Below are positions 27,948 through 35,930 of a stretch of 64,000 bases of DNA, piece after piece. A program made the position numbers and the translations under genes. Numbering within the stretch: position 1 is the stretch's first letter; each line of letters starts with the position of its first letter. Source of the stretch: Burkholderiales bacterium. GTDB lineage: Bacteria > Pseudomonadota > Gammaproteobacteria > Burkholderiales > Burkholderiaceae_D. The notes under the pieces were generated by a model. The model searched no databases. It saw only the letters and a program-made list of their open reading frames with translations, and was not told where the DNA came from. The DNA lies in NCBI GenBank assembly GCA_016177875.1, contig JACOUL010000047.1, forward strand, positions 1 through 64,000, in the 5' to 3' direction.

Positions 27948-28673
27948 TCAACTCTCTTGCGTTGCCTGCGACGCAAATTCGCCGGGCGCTACCGTGCCGC
28001 TTACGGTCGCCTCTTTGGGAACAGCCGGATAAAGCCAGCAAAACAGGAATGTCGCAGCGATCCCGCCCAACAATTGCGCCACGATGAATCCCGGAGCATC
28101 AGCCGGCAGAATACCGGCGAACGTATCGCTTGCCGCGCGCGCCAGCGTGACCGCGGGATTGGCAAACGAGGTGGATGCGGTGAACCAGTAAGCAGAAGTG
28201 ATGTATGCAGCAACGGCGAAAGGCGTCACCGAAGGGCGGCTACGCGAACACGCGATAATCACGCCGACCAATCCGAATGTCGCGATGAACTCGCTCCACC
28301 ATTGCGCCATGCCGGTGCGCACATGTTCGGATGCGAAAAATAAGGGCTCGCCAAACATGAGATGTGCCCCTGCGACGCCGGCAAATGCGCCCAGGATTTG
28401 AACCGAGATGTAGCCTAAGGCTTCGGAAGGCGCGATATTTTTTTGCCAGGTTTCAGATAGGGTCACAACCGGATTGAAATGCGCGCCTGAAACGGTGCCG
28501 AACATCAGGATCAATGCAACGAGTCCTGCGCCTGTGGCAATCGAGTTCGCCAACAACGCGATCGCGACATTGCCGTCCGCCAGACGCTCGCCCATGATTC
28601 CCGACCCGATGACCACCGCCAGCAATAAGGCCGTGCCCAACCCCTCTGCAACCAAACGCCGCACCATATTCAT
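27948..28673 (-). CDS. aqpS: aquaglyceroporin of the ars operon (AqpS-like)
   Basis: 241 residues, six TM segments, major intrinsic protein family. The first pore motif is NPV (GAHFNPVVTL) instead of NPA and the second is NPA (FANPAVTLARAA), as in MIP proteins of arsenic operons. It overlaps arsC by 4 bp (ATGA). In Sinorhizobium meliloti AqpS lets arsenite made by ArsC leave the cell down its gradient, replacing an ArsB pump; no arsB or acr3 lies here, so the same logic applies. Confidence 0.9.
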   Translation of the reverse strand: MNMVRRLVAEGLGTALLLAVVIGSGIMGERLADGNVAIALLANSIATGAGLVALILMFGTVSGAHFNPVVTLSETWQKNIAPSEALGYISVQILGAFAGVAGAHLMFGEPLFFASEHVRTGMAQWWSEFIATFGLVGVIIACSRSRPSVTPFAVAAYITSAYWFTASTSFANPAVTLARAASDTFAGILPADAPGFIVAQLLGGIAATFLFCWLYPAVPKEATVSGTVAPGEFASQATQES

Positions 28674-29170
28674 ACCTGTGACTCTCCGATCTTTTGCATT
28701 TCCTGCTTGATGGCATTTTTGTCCAGCATGGCAATCGGCAGATTCACAAAAGTATTCATGCGCGAAGCAATCTGCCTGAATACCTTGGTAAAGACGGCAC
28801 GTTTCTCCTCATCGCTGCCTTCCGCGGCAGCCGGATCCTCAAACCCCCAGTGGGCGGATACCGGATGACCCGGCCAGACTGGGCAAGCTTCACCGGCGGC
28901 GTTGTCGCATACGGTAATGATGAAATCCATCTGCGGCGCGTCAGGCGCGGCAAACTCGTCCCAACTCTTGCTGCGCAAATTCGCCGAGTCATAACCGGTA
29001 GGCTGAATCTGTTCGACGGCAAAAGGATTGACCTTGCCGCCGGGATGACTGCCGGCGCTATATCCTTTGAAGCGTCCTTTACCCATGGTGGTCACGAGCG
29101 CTTCCGCCATGATGCTGCGGGCGGAATTGCCGGTACAAAGAAATAGGACGTTATAAACCTTGTCTGTCAT
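28670..29170 (-). CDS. arsC: arsenate reductase, LMW-PTP type
   Basis: 166 residues from ATG 29170, which has AGAGGAAA about 7 nt upstream. It reduces arsenate to arsenite. The P-loop LFLCTGNSARSIMAEA (C-x5-R) near the N-terminus and the DFIITVCDNAAGEACPVWPG region with further cysteines identify the low-molecular-weight phosphatase-like ArsC class. It sits 13 bp after arsR and overlaps aqpS, so it is the middle gene of an arsR-arsC-aqpS operon. Confidence 0.93.
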   Translation of the reverse strand: MTDKVYNVLFLCTGNSARSIMAEALVTTMGKGRFKGYSAGSHPGGKVNPFAVEQIQPTGYDSANLRSKSWDEFAAPDAPQMDFIITVCDNAAGEACPVWPGHPVSAHWGFEDPAAAEGSDEEKRAVFTKVFRQIASRMNTFVNLPIAMLDKNAIKQEMQKIGESQV

Positions 29171-29183
29171 TGCAGTTTTCCTC

Positions 29184-29537
29184 TTAGGCTTTTTCAGTAT
29201 GCGTTTTACGCTTGTCGACACATTTGACCGACGACACCGGAGAACATGGATTGCCGCCGCAGCAGCTCTCGGTAAGAAATGCGATCAGCGCATTCATCGT
29301 GCCGAAATTTGCCGTATAAATAATGAGCCGCCCCATCGGCGTCGGCGTCACCAGGTTTGCGTGCGCCAGCTCCTTCAAATGGAAGGAAAGCGATGACGGC
29401 GCCAAACCGAGCCGTTCGGCAATTTTCGTTGCCGCTATTCCTTCCGGCCCGGCCGCAACGAGAAGACGGAATATCGCGAGCCGAGATTCCTGGGCTAAGG
29501 CAGCCAACGCTGAGATTGCCGATTTGGTTTTCATCAT
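29184..29537 (-). CDS. arsR: arsenic-responsive ArsR/SmtB repressor
   Basis: 117 residues, winged HTH (ATKIAERLGLAPSSLSFHLKEL). Instead of the ELCVCDL metal site in helix alpha-3 of plasmid ArsR, cysteines are C-terminal: Cys92, Cys93, Cys98 and Cys106 (ESCCGGNPCS...KC). The CC-x4-5-C arrangement is like Acidithiobacillus ferrooxidans ArsR, which senses As(III) there. It heads the arsR-arsC-aqpS operon and lies 90 bp downstream of pstS on the same strand. Confidence 0.93.
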   Translation of the reverse strand: MMKTKSAISALAALAQESRLAIFRLLVAAGPEGIAATKIAERLGLAPSSLSFHLKELAHANLVTPTPMGRLIIYTANFGTMNALIAFLTESCCGGNPCSPVSSVKCVDKRKTHTEKA

Positions 29538-29543
29538 TCAATT

Positions 29544-29573
29544 ATATTGGAAATATCGAACTATTATTTCGAT
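29544..29573. promoter_or_regulatory. candidate ArsR operator
   Basis: Two dyads precede arsR: ATATT-N3-AATAT at 29544-29556, and ATCGAA (29555-29560) / TTCGAT (29568-29573) with a 7-bp spacer. The location just upstream of the arsR start fits autorepression. Which dyad is bound cannot be told. Confidence 0.45.
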
Positions 29574-29627
29574 TAAAGGCTCGCGCGAGCGCGAGCCTTG
29601 AGATGACGTCGGTATGCGCTTGGCTGA

Positions 29628-30671
29628 TTACCAGATGGCTTTGCCGGCGCTATCTTTCAGCTGAGCTTTCCATGCTTCATGCACCAGCTTTGCGACCGGC
29701 GCCGGCATGGCAACGTAATCCAGTTCCGTTGCCATAGCGCCGCCATTCTTGTAGGCCCAATCAAAGAACTTCAGCACTTCCTTTGCCTTAGCGCCATCCG
29801 CTTGCGTCTTGTGCATGAGGATGAAGGAAGCGCCGGTCATCGGCCAGCTTGCCTTGCCTGCTTGATTGGTCAAAATCACGGCAAAGCCCGGTGTCTTGGC
29901 CCAGTCGGCGCCCGCTGCGGCAGCTTTGAAAGTGTCGTCGTCCGGGCTCACCCACTGACCGTCGCGATTCTTCATTTGCGCGTAACTCATCTTGTTTTTC
30001 TTAGCGTAGGCATATTCGACATAGCCGATGGCGCCCTTGATACGCTGCACGTTTGCGGCCACGCCTTCATTGCCCTTGCCGCCCACGCCAGCCGGCCACT
30101 TGACCGCCGTACCGGAGCCGACCGTCGTTTTGAAGTCGCCGTTCACTTTCGACAGATAATCGGTGAAGAGGAAGGTGGTGCCGGAACCATCGGCCCGATG
30201 CACCACGGTGATGTCGTCTGCCGGCAGCTTGACACTGGCATTCAGCGCGACGATTTCGGGGGCGTTCCACTTAGTGACCTTGCCCATGTAAATGGCGGCG
30301 ATGACATCGCCAGTCAATTTCAACTGGCCCGGCTGGATGCCTTCCAAGTTCACCACCGGCACGACGCCGCCCATGATGGCGGGAAATTGCATCAAGCCTT
30401 CCTTCTCCAGGTCCTCAGCCGCCAAGGGCATGTCGGATGCGCCGAAGTCCACGGTTTTCGCCTTGATTTGCTTAATGCCGCCGCCCGAGCCGATCGATTG
30501 ATAATTCATCCCGGTACCGGTGGCTTGCTTATAGCTTTCCGCCCACTTGGCGTAGATCGGGTACGGGAAAGTTGCCCCGGCGCCGGTAATGTCGGCGGCG
30601 TCCGCCGAAGACAATGCCAGAACGGCCGTTACGAAAACCGCTGCGGATTTGATCATTTGCTTTAGCTTCAC
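29628..30671 (-). CDS. pstS: phosphate-binding periplasmic protein
   Basis: 347 residues from GTG 30671, chosen over an upstream frame start at 30704 because GAGGAG lies 6 nt before it. Signal peptide MKLKQMIKSAAVFVTAVLALSSADA, then the PstS fold: ITGAGATFPYPIYAKW, SIGSGGGIKQI, VDFGASDMPL, VVHRADGSGTTFLFTDYLS. It captures phosphate for the Pst ABC transporter, but pstCAB are not in this window. A candidate Pho box lies upstream. Downstream on the same strand are the ars genes; arsenate is a phosphate mimic that enters by Pst. Confidence 0.95.
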   Translation of the reverse strand: MKLKQMIKSAAVFVTAVLALSSADAADITGAGATFPYPIYAKWAESYKQATGTGMNYQSIGSGGGIKQIKAKTVDFGASDMPLAAEDLEKEGLMQFPAIMGGVVPVVNLEGIQPGQLKLTGDVIAAIYMGKVTKWNAPEIVALNASVKLPADDITVVHRADGSGTTFLFTDYLSKVNGDFKTTVGSGTAVKWPAGVGGKGNEGVAANVQRIKGAIGYVEYAYAKKNKMSYAQMKNRDGQWVSPDDDTFKAAAAGADWAKTPGFAVILTNQAGKASWPMTGASFILMHKTQADGAKAKEVLKFFDWAYKNGGAMATELDYVAMPAPVAKLVHEAWKAQLKDSAGKAIW

Positions 30672-30718
30672 GTTTACTCCTCGAAAAAAATTTAGACGCT
30701 GCACTGTATCGAGAAATT

Positions 30719-30736
30719 ATGACAAGATGATGAACA
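30719..30736 (-). promoter_or_regulatory. candidate Pho box for pstS
   Basis: On the minus strand TGTTCAT, four bases, then TTGTCAT: two 7-bp half-sites spaced 4 bp, against the PhoB consensus CTGTCAT. The second matches 6/7. It ends about 48 bp before the pstS GTG and abuts the phoX terminator. Confidence 0.5.
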
Positions 30737-30772
30737 AAAAAAAGCGCCCGCAAATACGTTTCTGCGGGCGCT
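30735..30772 (-). terminator. terminator of phoX
   Basis: AGCGCCCGCA (30743-30752) and TGCGGGCGCT (30763-30772) form a perfect 10-bp stem. On the minus strand it is followed by about nine U (A-run 30735-30743), 18 bp after the phoX stop. Confidence 0.85.
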
Positions 30773-30789
30773 TCTCGTCATCCGAATCT

Positions 30790-32982
30790 TTATGACAGGC
30801 TGCCGCCGACCTGGCCGCCGTCATCCTTGGTGATGACGATGGTGGCCGAGCGCGGGCGGGCATTGCCGCCGTCCGGCCAATGGCTGCCGAAGCTGGACGG
30901 ATTGCTGAAGGTCGGCGCCGTATCCTCGCCCGGATGCTGGATATTGACGAACAAGGCTTTGCCGTCGGGCGTCTCGGCCAGGCCGGTGATCTCGCATTCC
31001 TTGGGGCCGACCAGAAAGCGCCGCAGGTTGGTTTCGCCGAGCGCTTTGCCGACAAAAGTATCGACCGCCTTGGAAGTGGCACCGTCGGTGCTGGTGATGG
31101 TTTTCTTGGCGCCGTCGCCCACCTTGCCGGCCACCGCAGCCAGCAGCATGCAATTGGTGACATCGGTATAGGCGCCGTCGTCGGTCTCGATCCACAGCAG
31201 CCCGGTGGAAGGCGCGAACCACAGTCCGTCCGGGCTGGAGAAATCGTTGGCCGCGGTCAGGTTCGATACGTTGACATTGGTGCCATCGGCAGTCGAGCGT
31301 GCGCCGAACAAAAATACATCCCAGGCAAACGAGGTCGCCGCAACATTGCCGCCGGCTTCGGCCCAGCGGACGATATGGCCGTTCGGGTTGCCCCGCTGTG
31401 CGGTTTGCGCCGTGCCCTTGGGATCGTTGTAGAAACGCGGGTTGGCGGCGTCGAGGTTGCTGATGGTGCGATTCGAGGAATTGTTGTTGGTCAGCGTCAT
31501 GTAGACTTCGCCGTTGGCCGGATTGACGGCGCCCCATTCCGGGCGATCCATCTTGGTTGCGCCTGCGGCATCAGCCGCTAAGCGCGTGTTGATCAGCACA
31601 TCGGCCTGGTCGGCGAACGCATAAGGTGCGTAGGCTGCCATGATGTTGTTGCTGCCGAATTTCAGTTCCAGCCACTGCCCGGTACCGTCGGCGTTGAACT
31701 TGGCGACATACAGCTTGCCGTCATTGAGGTATTTGTCGCCGGCGGTCATGCCCTTGTTGACGTCGGCCGGATCCCAGTTGGCGGTCGACACGTATTTGTA
31801 GATGTATTCCATGCGTGAGTCGCAACCCATGTACCACACCAGCGGCTTGCCGGCGGCAACCGGGCCGAGCCATGCGCCTTCGTGCGCAAAGCGTCCCATC
31901 GCCGTACGTTTTTTGGGCGTCGAGGTCGGACTGAACGGATCGATTTCGACTACCCAGCCATAGGTATTGGCGACATTGCGGAAATCGTCTCTGCCGTCGG
32001 CCGATGTACCCAGCTTCATGGCATTCCAGCGCGAAAACGAAGTGTCGGTCGAATCGCTCGCGGTCGCGGTTGCCCATAGTTCGCGTCCATTGCCGGCAAC
32101 GCCGTAGCGGGAAAACGAGGCCAATTCCTTGGCCGTGCGGTTCGGATTGTCGGTCGCGGTGATGCGGCGGAAGTAGCCTGCCCAGTTTTCTTCGCACGTG
32201 AGGTAAGTACCCCAGGGCGTGGCGCCATGCGCGCAGTTGTTGATGGTGCCGCGCGTTTTGCTGCCGTCGGGCGAATACGCGGTAATCATGGCGGCCGTAC
32301 CGGCAGCCGGACCGGACAGGGTCATGTCGGTGAAGGTGGTAACGCGCCGGTTGAAACCGGAATTCTGCTTATAGGTGACGGCACTGCCGCTCTTGGCGAC
32401 CTCAATGACGCTCACGCCGTGGGCATGCATTTCCTTGATTACTTCATCGGATACCGTGCGCACGCTGTTGACGATGGTCGCACCGTTCGGATGCAGATAG
32501 GCCGGCGTGATGGCTTCATGATTCATGCACAGCAAGCCGCGATCATTGGCGCCGGCACTGTACTTGCCGTCGCTGCTCAAGCCGAAGTAATGAATGCCGT
32601 CGTGATGATCGCCGGCACGGCTGGCAAACGAGGCCGACGTGTCGGCGCCGTCGTTCATGTAGGCGGGCGTCGCGGCATTGATCGGGTCGCCCAGGCGATA
32701 CAGCACGGTGACGGTATAACCGCTCGGAACGACAACGGCATCGGCCAAGCTCTTGGCAACCGCATTGAAATTCAATTTCAGCGACGGCTCGTAGCTCGTA
32801 CCGGCGCAGGCGGCAAGGCCGCCGCCAAGAAACGTCGTCGCGGCGAATCCGAATGACCCCTTCAGGATGGAACGGCGGCTCAAGCGCGCATTCAAGATCG
32901 ATTCGAAGCTAGGGTTGTCTGAAACATTGGTGATCGCGTCGTCCGGGTCAGCCAAAAATTCTTGTCGAGTTATCTCATTCAT
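30790..32982 (-). CDS. phoX: PhoX-family alkaline phosphatase, Tat lipoprotein
   Basis: 730 residues of the PhoX/DUF839 family, Ca2+/Fe3+-dependent phosphatases that release phosphate from organic esters outside the cytoplasm. The leader has a twin-arginine motif (RLSRRSILKGSFGF) and ends in a lipobox-like LAAC, so it is probably a Tat-exported lipoprotein. Conserved PhoX blocks include GDHHDGIHYFGL, RGLLCMNHEAITP, GTYLTCEENWAGYF, GRFAHEGAW, DRPEWGAVNP and SPDGLWFAP. PhoB-type repeats lie upstream and a strong terminator follows. It is divergent from ppk1 and upstream of pstS. Confidence 0.93.
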   Translation of the reverse strand: MNEITRQEFLADPDDAITNVSDNPSFESILNARLSRRSILKGSFGFAATTFLGGGLAACAGTSYEPSLKLNFNAVAKSLADAVVVPSGYTVTVLYRLGDPINAATPAYMNDGADTSASFASRAGDHHDGIHYFGLSSDGKYSAGANDRGLLCMNHEAITPAYLHPNGATIVNSVRTVSDEVIKEMHAHGVSVIEVAKSGSAVTYKQNSGFNRRVTTFTDMTLSGPAAGTAAMITAYSPDGSKTRGTINNCAHGATPWGTYLTCEENWAGYFRRITATDNPNRTAKELASFSRYGVAGNGRELWATATASDSTDTSFSRWNAMKLGTSADGRDDFRNVANTYGWVVEIDPFSPTSTPKKRTAMGRFAHEGAWLGPVAAGKPLVWYMGCDSRMEYIYKYVSTANWDPADVNKGMTAGDKYLNDGKLYVAKFNADGTGQWLELKFGSNNIMAAYAPYAFADQADVLINTRLAADAAGATKMDRPEWGAVNPANGEVYMTLTNNNSSNRTISNLDAANPRFYNDPKGTAQTAQRGNPNGHIVRWAEAGGNVAATSFAWDVFLFGARSTADGTNVNVSNLTAANDFSSPDGLWFAPSTGLLWIETDDGAYTDVTNCMLLAAVAGKVGDGAKKTITSTDGATSKAVDTFVGKALGETNLRRFLVGPKECEITGLAETPDGKALFVNIQHPGEDTAPTFSNPSSFGSHWPDGGNARPRSATIVITKDDGGQVGGSLS

Positions 32983-33020
32983 TTATCATTCCTTCCTTGG
33001 TAAAAAGCCAGTGGATGGTA

Positions 33021-33070
33021 ATGACGGTTTTTTACTACCGCATGACGATCTAGTTACGCGTTAATGACAA
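33021..33070 (-). promoter_or_regulatory. candidate Pho box array, phoX/ppk1 intergenic
   Basis: On the minus strand TTGTCAT, TCGTCAT and CCGTCAT recur at 22- and 21-bp steps, with weaker GTAA-containing heptamers between them, giving the 11-bp period of PhoB sites. It lies 40-90 bp upstream of phoX and may also serve divergent ppk1, whose start is 145 bp away. Confidence 0.55.
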
Positions 33071-33214
33071 GCACAAGCGATCGGCGCCGCAATTTCCGCT
33101 AATGATTACCTCTTCCCGGCCTCAATGTATCTGCGCCGCAGTAGATGCATGTCATTCTCCGGTCATATTTATTTTTTATAATAAAAGGATTTTTACAATG
33201 AAAACGAACGAGAA

Positions 33215-35326
33215 ATGCATGCCAGGGCAAAGATAAGCCATCCTGTCTCGTCAGATAATGGTTTTCAGGGGGTGTATCTAAACCGCGAGCTCTCACAGCT
33301 CGCGTTCAACAGCCGCGTGCTCACGCAGGCCGAGGATCCTTCTGTCCCGCTCCTGGAACGGCTGCGTTTCTTATGCATCGTCAGCAGTAATCTCGATGAA
33401 TTTTTCGAGGTGCGCATCGCCAGCCTGTTGGCGCAGCACCAAGCGGGAAGCGCCTCGTCGGAGCCTAGTTCCCTGATCAAGGCGCTGGCGCATACCAATG
33501 ACGAATGTCATCGCCTGGTCGAAAGACAGTATCAGATCCTGAACGAAGAAATTCTGCCGCTTTTGGCAAAAACCGGCATACGGCTTCTGCGCGATCAAGA
33601 CCGGAATGAGGTGCAACGCGCTTGGGTCAAAGCCTACTTCGATCGCGAAGTACGCCCGCTGCTGACGCCGATCGGACTCGACCCCTCCCATCCCTTTCCG
33701 CAAGTCGTCAATAAAAGCCTGAATTTCATTGTCGAGCTGTCAGGCAAAGATGCATTCGGACGCGGCACCGGTATCGCTATTCTGAAGGCGCCGCGCGTAC
33801 TGCCGCGCATTATTCAATTGCCTAAGGAATTATCGGATGGCGGCATGGCGTTTTGCCTGCTTTCATCCGTCATCCACGCAAACATTACCGAATTGTTCAC
33901 CGGGCGAGAGGTCGTCGGGTATTCTCAGTTCCGCGTCACGCGCAACAGCGATTTATGGGTCGACGAAGAAGAAGTAAAGAATCTGCGCGAAGCCTTGCAA
34001 AGCGAATTGCACAGCCGCCAGTTCGGCTTTGCCGTGCGTCTTGAAGTCGCAAAGAATTGTCCGTCCCATCTTGCCAACTTCTTGCTTGAGCAATTTTCCA
34101 TTCATCCAAGCCGCATGTACGCCGTCGACGGGCCTGTTAACATGGTGCGGCTGCAGGAGCTGGTCGAATACGCGAGCCAGCCGAAATTGCGCTTCCCGCC
34201 ATTCCAGCCCACGATACCTGCGCGCCTGGTAGACGGCAGCATATTCGACATCCTGAAAAAGCATGACGTGCTTTTGCATCATCCCTTTCAGTCGTTTCAG
34301 CCGGTGGTGGAATTTATCCGCAGCGCCGCGGTCGATCCCAACGTCTTGGCGATCAAGCAAACCATCTATCGCACCGGCATGAATTCCGACTTGATGGAAG
34401 CGCTGATCATTGCCGCGCAGCGCGGCAAGGAAGTCACCGTCATCGTGGAACTGATGGCGCGCTTTGACGAAGAAGCCAATATCAACTGGGCAGCACGGCT
34501 GGAACGCGTTGGCGCGCAAGTAGTATATGGTGTGGTCGGCCTGAAAACCCACGCCAAGCTGGCGCTGGTGATTCGACGCGAAGAAGGCGAACTGCGGTAT
34601 TACGCTCATCTCGGTACGGGCAACTACCATCCGACCACCACCAAGTTCTACACGGATTTCGGCCTGTTGACTGCCAAACCGGAGATCACCGTCGACGTGA
34701 ATGAGATTTTCATCCACCTGACCAGCCTGACCAAGCCGAAAAAATTGAATTGTCTATGGCTGGCGCCGTTCGCGCTGCAAAAAGAACTCGTCAAAGCGAT
34801 CCAAAATGAAGGAAAGATCGCGCGCACTGGACGCCCCGCCCGCATCATCGCCAAGATGAACGCATTGCTCGATGAGACGGTGATTCGCGCTTTGTATGCC
34901 GCGTCCGCCGATGGCGTCAAAATCGACTTGATCGTGCGCGGCGCATGTGCGCTGCGGCCCGGTGTGCCGGGCTTATCGGAAAATATCAAAGTGCGTTCGA
35001 TTATCGGCCGCTTTCTGGAACACAGCCGCATATTCTATTTCCGCAATGACCTGGCGCATGACGTTTACTTGGGCAGCGCGGACTGGATGAATCGAAATTT
35101 ATTCCGGCGCGTTGAGGTCGCGTTTCCCGTACTGGACAAATCCCTCAAAAAACGTGTGCTGTCGGAAGGCCTCAATCCCTATTTGAAGGATAACCTGAAT
35201 GCCTGGGAACTCGATGCCGACGGCTCCTATCAACGGCGCAAGCCGCGGACCAGGCAAGCAGCGTTTAGCGCACAGGAATACCTGATGCTCACGCTTGGCT
35301 CGACCCTCAGCCAGGACAGGCCGTGA
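33215..35326 (+). CDS. ppk1: polyphosphate kinase 1
   Basis: 703 residues. Makes long-chain polyphosphate from ATP, reversibly. The four-domain PPK1 layout is visible: N-terminal NRELSQLAFNSRVL and LRFLCIVSSNLDEFFEVR, head domain, then the catalytic core IKQTIYRTGMNS, VIVELMARFDEEANI, LKTHAKLALV (autophosphorylated His region) and HLGTGNYHPTT, and the C-terminal VRGACALRPGVPG. The ATG at 33215 has no strong Shine-Dalgarno; another ATG at 33198 opens a 12-codon frame that overlaps it out of frame. sixA follows after 1 bp. Confidence 0.96.
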   Translation: MHARAKISHPVSSDNGFQGVYLNRELSQLAFNSRVLTQAEDPSVPLLERLRFLCIVSSNLDEFFEVRIASLLAQHQAGSASSEPSSLIKALAHTNDECHRLVERQYQILNEEILPLLAKTGIRLLRDQDRNEVQRAWVKAYFDREVRPLLTPIGLDPSHPFPQVVNKSLNFIVELSGKDAFGRGTGIAILKAPRVLPRIIQLPKELSDGGMAFCLLSSVIHANITELFTGREVVGYSQFRVTRNSDLWVDEEEVKNLREALQSELHSRQFGFAVRLEVAKNCPSHLANFLLEQFSIHPSRMYAVDGPVNMVRLQELVEYASQPKLRFPPFQPTIPARLVDGSIFDILKKHDVLLHHPFQSFQPVVEFIRSAAVDPNVLAIKQTIYRTGMNSDLMEALIIAAQRGKEVTVIVELMARFDEEANINWAARLERVGAQVVYGVVGLKTHAKLALVIRREEGELRYYAHLGTGNYHPTTTKFYTDFGLLTAKPEITVDVNEIFIHLTSLTKPKKLNCLWLAPFALQKELVKAIQNEGKIARTGRPARIIAKMNALLDETVIRALYAASADGVKIDLIVRGACALRPGVPGLSENIKVRSIIGRFLEHSRIFYFRNDLAHDVYLGSADWMNRNLFRRVEVAFPVLDKSLKKRVLSEGLNPYLKDNLNAWELDADGSYQRRKPRTRQAAFSAQEYLMLTLGSTLSQDRP

Positions 35327-35327
35327 C

Positions 35328-35786
35328 ATGGACCTTATCCTATGGCGCCATGCCGAGGCGGAAGACGGCGAACCCGATCATCAACGCGCGCTGACGGCCA
35401 AAGGGCATAGACACGCCTACAAAGTGGCGCGATGGCTGGATCATAATATTCCAAGCAAATGCAAGATTTTGGTCAGCCCCACAGTACGTACCGTGCAGAC
35501 CGCCGAAGCATTGGGCCGTCGATTTAAAACCATGGACGAACTTGGACCGGAGGCGACACCGGAAGCGCTGTTGGCGGCCGCTCGCTGGCCGGAAGGCAAG
35601 GAGCCTGTCGTCATCATCGGCCATCAACCCACGCTAGGCCGGGTCGCGGCATTATTGTTGACCGGAAGCACGCAAGACTGGACTATCCGCAAGGCAAATA
35701 TCTGGTGGATATCGCAGAGGGAGCGCGACGGCAAGGCGAGCACTTTTCTCAAGGCGGCGATGTCGCCCGAGCTTGTCAGGAAATAA
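35328..35786 (+). CDS. sixA: phosphohistidine phosphatase SixA
   Basis: 152 residues from ATG 35328. Short histidine phosphatase: RHAEAEDGEPDHQRALTAKG at the N-terminus with RHG-like RHA, SPTVRTVQTAE, and the second catalytic His in IIGHQPTLG. SixA removes phosphate from HPt domains and the nitrogen PTS in E. coli. It follows ppk1 with 1 bp between, suggesting coexpression; ppk1-sixA pairing is frequent in Betaproteobacteria. Confidence 0.92.
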   Translation: MDLILWRHAEAEDGEPDHQRALTAKGHRHAYKVARWLDHNIPSKCKILVSPTVRTVQTAEALGRRFKTMDELGPEATPEALLAAARWPEGKEPVVIIGHQPTLGRVAALLLTGSTQDWTIRKANIWWISQRERDGKASTFLKAAMSPELVRK

Positions 35787-35930
35787 TCCAGCGGACCGAG
35801 CAGGCCCAGTACTTCCCCATCGCCCCAAAAGATGGATGCCGTACAGCAGCCGGACCATTCCCGTTTTTACGACATTTTTACACGACAAAGAGTATCGTTT
35901 TTTCACCCCTGTTACTCTTTGAGGTGTGTT

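Noticed and set aside
29679..30665. 328-codon plus-strand frame
   Set aside because: Antisense to pstS; a His-rich mirror product with no family features.
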